Positions 34,601 to 41,470 of a stretch of DNA of 64,000 bases are shown here, piece after piece (the stretch's first letter is position 1; each line of letters opens with the position of its first letter). The stretch lies in contig OX031063.1 in the NCBI GenBank assembly GCA_943736015.1, forward strand, positions 7,421,001 through 7,485,000, given 5' to 3'. The notes below the pieces were generated by a model. It did no database searches. It had not been told where the DNA came from and worked only from the letters and a program-made list of their open reading frames with translations. This stretch comes from Tridacna crocea. Taxonomy: Eukaryota; Mollusca; Bivalvia; Cardiida; Cardiidae. The translations under genes were made by a program, and so were the position numbers.

Positions 34601-37600
34601 AATGAGAGGATCTTCCGAATGGTTGGCAGATTATATAATATTAAGCAGTCGTTAGGTCTGAAACTGTAATGATGGAAAAGCAGAAAAAGCAGAAAATACT
34701 CCAAATAACAGGCAGATCATTTCTTTTTTATCCTTCAGCTTCAATTTGTAATGATCTAGTGTTACGGGAGACCACTCCTTCCTGCATGGCATTCTCCCGA
34801 TTTAAATACAATACCTGGCTACTGCGTCAGGGAGATATCTCTTTGGCTCAGTGGTTAGGGTATTGGCTTTGCGTCCGGGAGTTCGGAGTTCGAATCCCGC
34901 TCCGATCCTTATTTCTGCCATGCATTTATTCATTTGTTTCTTTGTTACGGACTTCGTTCGTAAGATGGGGGCTCGTCCGGGATCGGCCATTGAGCCATTA
35001 ATCCCATTTGTTGTCCAAAATCGGACTTCCTGCCTAATAAGGCTTTGAGTCATCAATAAATGATGACTTTAAGAGGGGGTGTGTTACGGGAGACCACTCC
35101 TTCCTGCATGGCATTCTCCCGATTTAAATACAATACCTGGCTACTGCGTCAGGGAGATATCTCTTTGGCTCAGTGGTTAGGGTATTGGCTTTGCGTCCGG
35201 GAGTTCGGAGTTCGAATCCCGCTCCGATCCTTATTTCTGCCATGCATTTATTCATTTGTTTCTTTGTTACGGACTTCGTTCGTAAGACTAGACATAGACA
35301 ATATTCAAAATGACCGGTCAATCTACTGATTGATGTCATTTAGACTGAGTTTGAAATGGTGCTCAAGCGAAAGCGCACCCCTGATTTATGTCAAATGGAA
35401 ACAGAGTATTGAAGTTTGTTTTGTTTGACGTTCTAGGTCGCTTTCAAATATATTTTGACGACTAGTCACATCTTTGCGAAAGCTGGCATATTTGGGTTCT
35501 TTTCATTTCTTGCTGGTAGAGGGCCTGTATTCACCAACTATTCTTAAGAAAGTTCTTTGTCCTAATCTCCAAGGTGTTCTACATTTGTAAGTAACACAAC
35601 TTCTGATTGGCTAAACCATCAGGAATTGTGTTACTTACAAGTTTAGAAAACCTTGGAGAATAAGACTAAGAATATTCTCAAGAATGGTTGGTGAATACAG
35701 GCCCAGGTCTCGGAGTCAAGGCCGTCCTACTAAAAGACACTCAGGGAAAAACAAGCGCCGCACATAAGGATCTAACCTGAAAAAACTTTGGATGACATAC
35801 CTGTCTCCCTTACTACTTAGCGACGTAGTATCCAATAATTATTGAAGCAATTGTTTTACTGTTATGTCAGTGTTTTGAATACTGCAACATTTTTTTTTTT
35901 CATGGAAAGACAAGCTTCACTCTGTGCTTTTATAAACGCTTACTTCTTACCTTTGTTGTTTCATTGTTCTTTTTTCAATTTTCTCGACTAAATATTTTCC
36001 AGCGGGCAAAATTTTCGACTTGTTTGAAATGCAGACTTTGTTAGTTGATGAACTAAATCTGGTAAACAAAACACACTGGATAAAATATCTTGAAAAGGAC
36101 ATAGCTTCGTGATTTATGATTTTCGTCAGCTTCATTAAAGCGCTCGATTGATTTATTTAGGGTTCAAGGTTTCTGTCTAAATCTTTTGTAGGATTTTTGA
36201 TGGCCGCCACGTTTCTCGTTTTGTCCAGCTACATATCATGTGACCAGCGACAGCTAGTGATACTTCTGTTTTGCATCTGTACATTTTTCCAGAGTATTTC
36301 CATATCAGCTGCCTTCCCGTGTAACCTTGTCGACATGACTCCAAGGTATTCGTTATGGACTTTTGTTTTCGCCATCTTTAAACTCACGTCAAAGTCTCAC
36401 ATGTTCACGGGCTGAAAGTAGCTGAAAAGCGGCTAATATGTAATTAAAATAACTGTGTCTGGCATGCCTGACCTTCGCATGCCAACAACCATGGTCACTA
36501 CGTTGCTGTACTCATAGCAGCGTAGTGGTGGTCACCCTTGGCTGGCTTTCATCTATTTTTGCAGATTCTACAACCTTTAAGTTATTTTGACAGCGTCTTT
36601 CTTCTTGAAACAGGAATATGTTTTCAAAGTTTACTCATACACAGAATCTCTAACGGGAATAAATGATCTATAGACATTTAGAACTGGGTTAACTAAAACA
36701 ATAGATTAACTCCCTTTTATATATTCGGTATTTCTAGATGGCAAAAGCATCTTTTAAGGCACTCTTTTCCCTTTGAAAAATAAAAACCAACGGCATAGTC
36801 ATTGTTCACTTTGATGACCTTCCTAATGTTTCAGATATGCTCCATACATCTACAGCGTCTCTAATACGATTGGATCTATTTCTGGTATAATGGTCCCGTT
36901 AGCCGTGGGAGTTATAACACGAAATGTAGGTATCAACTTAGTCTTTCGCTATTGGAATATGATCAAATTTAAAAAGAAATCAAGCCTTGTTCCCTTTTCC
37001 TCATTGCTTAAACTCAAGGATGGTAGACTGTCCTTTCCTTTATTTATTTACCCTTTGTGTTCTTTGGCTTGCATTTTGATAAATAAACAAGTTCTGTCAT
37101 ATATAGATCTAGATATATTTAGATTTAAATAATTTTAGCCTAGTAAAAAAAAAGAAAAGAAACATTGTAAAATAAAAAAAGAAAAGAAAATGTTCACCTT
37201 TACGAGTCATAATCTATGGAAAGGGCCTTTTTAGCAGTCCCCATCAGCTGACACGGGTCGAAACTTTCGATACATCTTGCAATTGTTAATTTTTTTTTGC
37301 ATGTTAAAGGACCACTGTTACTCATTTTTAAGACAAAGGTAGTCATTTCTGTGACTACTTGCTTGGTAAAAAGCATTACAAAGGTTCTTCTAACATTAAG
37401 GTCCATTTTGCCAGAACTGATCAGTTATGATATCCTATATCTATTTACAGAAAAACATTCAAGAATGGAGATTCGTCTTTTGGGTAACAGCTGGGATATC
37501 TATATTCGGTTCTATCGTATACGGACTATTTTCGACTAGCGAACCAGTCACGTGGGACGCACCTGTCCACCCGGAGATAGAAATAAATGTTGCTGAAAGT

Positions 37601-37714
37601 AAACCTTTTATACAGCAACTTACTAAAATGGATAAAGAAACGGGGATTCTAAAAGACTGTAAATTATTTGAAGACAAATCTACAGCAATTACAAGTAAAG
37701 AGAACGGAAAATAA
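25559..37714 (+). CDS. SLC17-family anion/phosphate transporter A (MFS), 11 coding exons, complete
   Basis: Exons: 25559-25604, 29713-29951, 30304-30537, 31215-31302, 32019-32114, 33020-33156, 33484-33633, 34422-34554, 36192-36345, 36835-36925, 37451-37714. All have GT/AG borders and compatible phases, summing to 1632 bp and 543 residues, near the family's usual ~500. SLC17 hallmarks: RVDINMAIVCM closing TM1, a first luminal loop with four N-glycosylation sequons (N59, N65, N77, N87), QSHILSAYFYGF and GWFIGRFGGK for TM2 and the following loop, NERSR before TM5, an SPETHP cytosolic loop, PWKEVFTSVPVWAI before TM7, and EWRFVFW before TM12. Members are vesicular or lysosomal carriers of glutamate, sialate, nucleotides, urate or phosphate; the substrate cannot be told here. 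The conserved G-x-YPA segment reads APLPAAW, so this is a divergent lineage. Polyadenylation signal at 37870. Confidence 0.93.
25795..26010 (-). mobile_element. Decayed SINE body, same family as 29310
   Basis: GTTTATTTATTGTCGCCACTG, ATAGCACCGTCACATGAGACC and the ATGTCTCATTCC block correspond to the 29330-29520 copy; the tRNA head is lost. Confidence 0.6.
26090..26715. repeat. Degenerate minisatellite of TACGGTCAACTACG-like motifs, SLC17-A intron 1
   Basis: Dozens of variants of ACTACGGTC, GTAGTTGACCGTA and TACGTTCAACTACG in both orientations over about 620 bp, with no fixed period. Confidence 0.7.
26865..27180. repeat. Palindromic repeat, family C
   Basis: Core GATCAGCCTGCGCAGTCCGCG with complement; flanks carry CGTCTCGGATC, CATTTGCCTAAAGTG and GCCACTTTTTGCGTGTTGC. 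Related at 50163, 52065 and 59265. Confidence 0.7.
27285..27535. repeat. Palindromic repeat, family D
   Basis: CATGCTCTGGCAAAAAGGGG left end, core CCAGGTCAGCCTGCGC with complement at 27450-27475, TTAAGCCCCCTTTTATAAGAG right end. Confidence 0.72.
27620..27870. repeat. Family D fragment
   Basis: AAGTTTCCACCCAGGTTAGCC, GCAGGATGACCTCGG and AAGCTCCTTTTAACAGAGC. Confidence 0.55.
28556..28633 (+). repeat. tRNA-like sequence (pseudo-tRNA or SINE head)
   Basis: GCCGAGC at the start pairs with GCTCGGC at the end; TAGCTCTGTCGGTAGCG and GGTTCGTTTCC stand at A and B box positions. The T stem has a mismatch and the anticodon arm does not fold well. Confidence 0.5.
28632..28770. mobile_element. Family F MITE fragment, SLC17-A intron 1
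   Basis: TTTGGTTTAGCCAATCAGAAG, then CTCCTAAGAATAGTTGGTGA and ATACAGACC; right half with a short tandem duplication of the core. Confidence 0.68.
29310..29592 (-). mobile_element. tRNA-derived SINE (second family), SLC17-A intron 1
   Basis: On the - strand: GGGCTCAGTTGGTAGAGCGC (A box) and GGTCCGATCCCCC (B box), then a body ending CGATAAATAAACGC. Confidence 0.72.
29713..29951 (+). CDS. SLC17-A exon 2 (TM1 and glycosylated loop)
   Basis: 239 bp, phase 1 to phase 0, CCTTTTCAG acceptor and GTAAGT donor. Encodes residues 16-95: CLCSQRWILGYLGF leads into TM1, then the luminal loop with NVT, NAS, NVS and NSS sequons. Confidence 0.92.
30304..30537 (+). CDS. SLC17-A exon 3 (TM2-TM4)
   Basis: 234 bp, phase 0 at both ends, donor GTAAGT. 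Residues 96-173 contain QWERSVQSHILSAYFYGF and the MFS loop GWFIGRFGGK, then TM3 and most of TM4. Confidence 0.95.
30628..30660. repeat. C and CA microsatellite, SLC17-A intron 3
   Basis: Twelve C followed by (CA)n. Confidence 0.8.
30893..31040. mobile_element. Decayed family F-like palindrome, SLC17-A intron 3
   Basis: AGTAACACAAACTCTGATTGG then a diverged TTTAGCCTTTCAGAAA; approximate borders. Confidence 0.45.
31215..31302 (+). CDS. SLC17-A exon 4
   Basis: 88 bp, phase 0 to 1, acceptor TTCCTTACAG. Encodes APLPAAWMSLVGKWALSNER and on to VFWLG. About 11 base differences from the equivalent exon of the - strand paralogue (48913-49000) change only one residue. Confidence 0.93.
31555..31740. 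repeat. GACCCGGGTCAT-type short repeats, SLC17-A intron 4
   Basis: Four variants of GACCCGGGTCATTYCTCTACG in 180 bp, ending ATTACACCGGCC. Related to 21540-21630. Confidence 0.6.
32019..32114 (+). CDS. SLC17-A exon 5
   Basis: 96 bp, phase 1 to 1, TTTCACAG acceptor. Encodes TM5 and the loop to GFDNGWGSIFYVHG, the counterpart of the sialin/VGLUT GW-x-x-x-FYV segment. Confidence 0.93.
33020..33156 (+). CDS. SLC17-A exon 6 (TM6 and central loop)
   Basis: 137 bp, phase 1 to 0, donor GTAAGT. Encodes IIGIVFILMWIYFTSDSPET and the SLC17-typical cytosolic loop with HPRITNAER. Confidence 0.93.
33484..33633 (+). CDS. SLC17-A exon 7 (TM7)
   Basis: 150 bp, phase 0 to 0, donor GTAAGT. Encodes IPWKEVFTSVPVWAI and TM7 to KEILKFDIKS. 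The usual SYNW-like motif of sialins is replaced by CDNTVFY. Confidence 0.94.
33770..33890. repeat. Hairpin repeat, family E, SLC17-A intron 7
   Basis: GGATAGTGTAGATCC, CAGACTGCACTTTCTGTGCAG, CTTGATCTACAG. Confidence 0.62.
34422..34554 (+). CDS. SLC17-A exon 8 (TM8)
   Basis: 133 bp, phase 0 to 1. Encodes NGLYSSLPVLSMAASLVSAA and LADYINTKRF, then NRKIFQITG. A decayed copy of its 3' end lies about 150 bp downstream. Confidence 0.93.
34673..34757 (+). pseudogene. Decayed duplicate of SLC17 exon 8 3' end and donor
   Basis: KILQITG then GCAGAT parallels KIFQITG then GTATCT of 34535-34560, and the following intron bases also align (TTTTATCCTTCAGCTTCAATTTG versus TTTTCTTCGTCCAAAATTTG). The donor GT has become GC. 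Confidence 0.6.
34760..34965 (+). repeat. 5' LTR of the miniature element
   Basis: 206 bp beginning TGTTACGGG. The tRNA-like A box is near 34843 and the B box near 34888. Flanked on the left by CTAG. Confidence 0.88.
34966..34983 (+). promoter_or_regulatory. Primer-binding site for tRNA-Pro
   Basis: All 18 bases match the sequence complementary to the 3' end of tRNA-Pro used by gammaretroviruses and many LTR elements. It abuts the LTR with no spacer. Confidence 0.88.
35082..35287 (+). repeat. 3' LTR of the miniature element
   Basis: Same 206 bases as the 5' LTR, preceded by the purine tract and followed by CTAG. Confidence 0.88.
35521..35704. mobile_element. Palindromic MITE, family F, SLC17-A intron 8
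   Basis: GGGCCTGTATTCACCAAC to GTTGGTGAATACAGGCCC, nearly perfect over most of its length. Confidence 0.85.
36192..36345 (+). CDS. SLC17-A exon 9 (TM9-TM10)
   Basis: 154 bp, phase 1 to 2. Encodes FLMAATFLVLSSYISCDQRQ onward to NLVDMTPR. The preceding 1.6-kb intron holds the miniature LTR element and a palindromic MITE. Confidence 0.93.
36835..36925 (+). CDS. SLC17-A exon 10 (TM11)
   Basis: 91 bp, phase 2 to 0. Encodes YAPYIYSVSNTIGSISGIMV and PLAVGVITRN; donor GTAGGT. Confidence 0.92.
37451..37714 (+). CDS. SLC17-A exon 11 (TM12, C-terminus, stop)
   Basis: 264 bp ending at TAA. Encodes KNIQEWRFVFWVTAGISIFG and a charged cytosolic tail of about 50 residues. Confidence 0.94.
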   Translation, partial: KNIQEWRFVFWVTAGISIFGSIVYGLFSTSEPVTWDAPVHPEIEINVAESKPFIQQLTKMDKETGILKDCKLFEDKSTAITSKENGK

Positions 37715-37739
37715 TTAATTTTTTGTGTTACCTACCAGT

Positions 37740-37814
37740 ATTTCCATATTTGGTCTTATCGTGTACGGACTATTTTCGATCAGTGAGCAAATCGCGTTAG
37801 ATTCCTTAAGATAG
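37740..37814 (+). pseudogene. Remnant of a third SLC17 last exon
   Basis: Reads ISIFGLIVYGLFSISEQIAL then a stop, matching ISIFGSIVYGLFSTSEPVTW of the real last exon 240 bp upstream. It follows CCTACCAG, an acceptor-like border. Lies in the SLC17-A 3' UTR. Confidence 0.75.
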
Positions 37815-37869
37815 AGAAAACTGTAAATGTAAAGAGGCCTATCGCCCTGTAATTCTAGAGAGCAATTAA

Positions 37870-37875
37870 AATAAA
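37870..37875 (+). promoter_or_regulatory. Polyadenylation signal AATAAA, SLC17-A
   Basis: AATAAA lies about 155 bp after the stop codon and just before a dispersed repeat. It is the first canonical hexamer after the stop. Confidence 0.6.
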
Positions 37876-37884
37876 GATTTGCGG

Positions 37885-38010
37885 TGGTTCAAGACACAGG
37901 CTGACCTGGGCCGAAACCTTTTGCTTTTGTTCAATCTTCTGCATGTAAAAGGTCATAATGCCGTCGATTGTCAGACAAAATAAATCGTCTGGATCAACAT
38001 CTATGATTTG
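37885..38010. repeat. Family D fragment
   Basis: ACAGGCTGACCTGGGCCGAAAC and GTCGATTGTCAGACAAAATAAA. Confidence 0.55.
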
Positions 38011-38049
38011 CTTGGCACAATGTGTCCATGCTGCCCTGGAGGTCTTATT

Positions 38050-39985
38050 AGCTCACCTTAGCACAAAGTGCTAAAGGTGAGCTATTGTGATCGCCCTATG
38101 TCCGGCGTCCGTCGTCCGTCGTCCGTCGTACGTCGTCCGTCGTCCGTCAACAATTTCTTTAAAAATCTTCTCCTCCTTAACCACTGGGCCAATCTTCATG
38201 AAACTTGGCAGGAATATTCCTTGGGTGAAGCTCTACCAAAATTGTTCAAAGAATTTAATTCCACCCATAACTCTGGTTGCCATGGCAACAAAACGAAAAA
38301 AAAATGAAATCTTTGAAAATCTTCTCCTCTGAAACTAGAAGGGATAGAGCTTTGATATTTGGTATGTAGCATCTCCCAATGGACCTCTACCAAGTTTGTT
38401 CAAATTATGCCCCTAGGGTCAAAACTGGCCCCGCCCTGGGGGATAACGCGTTTTAGCGCGTTTGAGCATAGGAACAAAGAAGGAAAACTTTAGAAATCTT
38501 CTCCTCTGAAACCTGATGGGGTAGAGCTTTGATATTTGGTATGTAGCATGTCCTAGTGGACCTCTACCAAGTTTATTCAAATTATGTCCCTGGGGTCAAA
38601 ACTAGCCCCACCCCAGGGGTCACAAGTTTTAGCATAGGAACAAAGAAGGAAAACTTTAAAAATCGTCTCCTCTGAAACTTGAAGGCGTAGAGCTTTGATA
38701 TTTAGTATGTGACATCTCCTAGTGTACCTCTACCAAGTTTGTTCAAATTATGCCCCTATTGTCAAAACTGGCCCCACCCCGGGGGTCACAAGTTTGAACA
38801 TAGGAACAAAGAAGGAAAACTTTAAAATTCTTCTCCTCTGAAACTTGAAGGCGTAGAGCTTTGATATTTAGTATGTGACATCTCCTAGTGGACTTCTACC
38901 AAGTTTGTTCAAAATATGTCCCTGAGGTCAAAACTGGCCCCACCCCAGGGGTCATAAGTTTGAGCATAGAAACAAAGAAGGAAAACTTTAAAAATCTTCT
39001 CCTCTGAAACTTGAAGGCGTAGAGCTTTGATATTTAGTATGTAACATCTCCTAGTGGACCTCTACCAAGTTTGTTCAATTATGCCCCTGGGGTCAAAACT
39101 GGCCCCACCCCGGGAGTCACAAGTTTGAGCATAGGAACAAAGAAGGAAAACTTTAAAAATCTTCTCCTCTGAAACTTGAAGGCGTAGAGCTTTGATATTT
39201 AAAATGTGGCATTTCCTTGTGGACCTCTACCAAGTATGTTCAAATTATGTCCCTGGGGTCAAAACTGGCCCCACCCCGGGGATCACAAATTTGAGCATAG
39301 GAACAAAGAAGGAAAACTTTAAAATTCTTTTCCTCAGAAACTAGAAAGCATAGAGCTTTGATATTTGGTCTGTTGTATCTCCTAGTGGACCTCTACCAAG
39401 TTTATTCAAATAATGTCCCTGGGGTCAAATCTGGCCCACCCCGGGGGTCACTAGTTTGAGCATAGGAACAAAGAAGGAAAACTTTAAATTTCTTCTTCTC
39501 TGAAACTAGATGGCATAGAGCTTTGATATTTGGTATGTGGCATCTCCTAGTGGACCTCTACCAATTTTGTTCAAATCATGCCCGTGGGGTCAAAACTGGC
39601 CCTGCCCCAGGGTCACAAGTTCGAACATAGGAACAATGAAAGAACATTTTAAGTTTCTTCTTCTCTATAACTAGAAGGCATAGAGCTATGATATTTGGCA
39701 TGTAGCAATTCCTAGTGGATCTCTACCAGGTTTGTTCATATTATGCCCTTGGGGTCAAAACTGGCCCTGCCTCGGGAGGTCACAGGTTCGAACAAAGCAA
39801 CAAAGAAGGAAAACTTTAGAAATCTTCTCTGAAACTTGAAGGTGCAGAGCTTTGATATTTGGTATGCAGAATCTTCTTGGTGCAACTTCGCAGGGATGTT
39901 CTTTGGGTGAAGCTTTACCAAAGTTGCTCCAAGAATTGAATTTCACTCATAAGCTATAGTCTAAGGTGAGCGTTCCAGGGCCAAT
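38050..39985 (+). repeat. Tandem array, ~165-bp units, with inverted-repeat opening
   Basis: Opens with GCTCACCTTAGCACAAAGTGC and its complement, then a run of GTCCGTC repeats (38101-38150). About ten copies of a ~165-bp unit follow, each with TCTTCTCCTCTGAAACT, GAGCTTTGATATTT, CTCCTAGTGGACCTCTACC and GGAACAAAGAAGGAAAACTT. It closes with CTAAGGTGAGCGTTCC and GGCCAATGGCCCTCTTG, like the 1-kb repeats. No open frame spans units. It fills most of the 3.2 kb between the convergent SLC17 genes. Confidence 0.85.
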
Positions 39986-40029
39986 GGCCCTCTTGTTTTA
40001 GTTTTTTGTTCACTCTGCACAATCTTCTT

Positions 40030-40225
40030 TTCAAGGTACTTGCTGCTTTTCCACATAACCATCGTGGAAACAACTGTCAGCGTTGAGAGAGGAAGGAATT
40101 CTGTCGACATGACTTGACTATTATCACTCCTCGGAAGGAAATTGGCCGAATCAGGGATCGAACCTGCAACCCTCCGTTCTCAGGTCCTTTACGCTATCAA
40201 CTGAGCTACTTTGGTTTTGCCATGC
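40030..40225 (-). mobile_element. SINE (family H) between the SLC17 genes
   Basis: Body TGCTGCTTTTCCACATAACC, then reversed tRNA-like head: complement of the B box at GGGATCGAACC and of the A box at ATCAACTGAGCTAC. Confidence 0.7.
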
Positions 40226-40229
40226 ATGT

Positions 40230-41060
40230 AGTGAGATATTTTACTTAAACAACCTTATTATGTTAATGGTATACAAACAAAATATTCCAAAAACACAGAA
40301 AGGAAATAATTTTTTTTAATTGTATACGTATATTTAGAAAAGCATTTGATCATTTGTAAGATTATTTCAGTCCCCTTCATATATCTCTATCGAAAATTAA
40401 TTTGGTTCAGTCTCTACTAAGCGATAAACTATTGCCATTGTATAATACTTTCTTAACTATATCTTAATTGTTTATTTGGTTTTTTGTTTGTTTGTTTGTT
40501 TGGTTTTTTTTTTTTTTTTTTTTTTTTTTTGTATAAACACCATTTCAATAAGTTGTTTATCTGTTTATTTCAAAATATATAAAAATGATGAATGACATTT
40601 GCAGTATTTACGGTCAAACTTAGTCTTATATTGCATAATTAGCCTTACATTGCATAATATAACAGTGCAGATCATCATATGACTGTACAGAACATGTAAT
40701 CTGGTGTTTGATCTACATCGTTCCTTTATATATGAGTTTTTGAGAAAGCATGACTCATTTGAAAACAATTGTTTTCTTTGTCTATAAAATTCACTGCAAG
40801 TGAAAATCATTTGTGGCCCAAGCTGTTACAAACTAGTTTAGACGTTAGGTCCAATGTGTAGGTCTTGGTAAAGACTGTCTGCAAAGGGTACCTTTGATTG
40901 TCCTTGTCAGAAGAATGGTTAAATATATTAAGGCGATGTATGATGCAACTTTATACATACATGAGTAAGTTCAAAGAGTAATCGAAATCGAACCGCAAAA
41001 GTTCAGTCATAACACCGAGCGTTGCGACAAAACTCCCGCCAGAACATCGATGAAAGTCGC
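40230..41060. other. Unassigned sequence between the convergent SLC17 genes
   Basis: AT-rich with the poly-T tract. No exon or repeat recognised. Confidence 0.5.
40506..40532. repeat. Poly-T tract with GTTT repeats
   Basis: A run of about 25 T preceded by (GTTT)n. Confidence 0.8.
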
Positions 41061-41062
41061 CG

Positions 41063-41068
41063 TTTATT
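41063..41068 (-). promoter_or_regulatory. Polyadenylation signal AATAAA, SLC17-B
   Basis: TTTATT on the + strand reads AATAAA on the - strand about 150 bp past the stop, the same spacing as in gene A. Confidence 0.5.
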
Positions 41069-41218
41069 TAGAAAAAGCAGCCAGTGATTATCAAAGAAAA
41101 TACTGTACTTAATCCTGATTTATAAAACATCAAAGATGCACAGAAAGATGTCCTGACCACCCTGATCCAGTTTAAACACTGCTGTAACAAAAACTATTCC
41201 ATGTAATGAGTCACAATA

Positions 41219-41470
41219 TTAGTTCTTTTCGTCTCTTGCAGACAATAGAACGTCTTCAGCTCTTGCCTCTTTGTCGTATCGTTCCTTCTGTGACTCATTT
41301 GCGTTAACTATAAGTATATGTTTTTCTCGTACTCTTATTTCAATTTCTTGGGACGGCATTGTATCCCAGGGCACTAATTCGCTGCTAGAAAAGAGTCCAT
41401 AAGTTATTGAGCCAAGTGCTGCAACACCAGCGGTCGACCAGAACACAAACCGCCATTCCTCCATTGTTTT
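41219..41470 (-). CDS. SLC17-B exon 11 (TM12, C-terminus, stop)
   Basis: 252 bp ending at TAA (41221-41219). Encodes KTMEEWRFVFWSTAGVAALG and a highly charged tail ending in RDEKN. Confidence 0.94.
   Translation of the reverse strand, partial: KTMEEWRFVFWSTAGVAALGSITYGLFSSSELVPWDTMPSQEIEIRVREKHILIVNANESQKERYDKEARAEDVLLSARDEKN

Larger units (their letters stand above)
34760..35287 (+). mobile_element. Miniature LTR retrotransposon (TRIM-like) with tRNA-like boxes in its LTRs
   Basis: Two LTRs, 34760-34965 and 35082-35287, each 206 bp and identical as read, both starting TGTTACGGGAG and ending CGTAAGA. Directly after the first is TGGGGGCTCGTCCGGGAT (34966-34983), the primer-binding site known from tRNA-Pro-primed retroelements. 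Directly before the second is a purine tract, AAGAGGGGGTG (35071-35081). CTAG flanks both ends, a 4-bp target duplication. The 116-bp interior has no coding capacity, so reverse transcriptase and integrase must come from elsewhere. Each LTR contains TGGCTCAGTGG (A-box match) and AGTTCGAATCC (B-box match) about 40 bp apart, as in tRNA genes and SINEs. It lies in intron 8 of SLC17-A in the sense direction. Identical LTRs imply recent insertion. Confidence 0.9.

Noticed and set aside
34840-34905. True tRNA gene in the LTR
   Set aside because: A and B boxes fit, but I cannot fold a cloverleaf, and the same bases occur in both LTRs.
38050-39985. Regular ~165-bp array as a CRISPR
   Set aside because: Units are contiguous and similar along their whole length with no unique spacers, and the window is eukaryotic.
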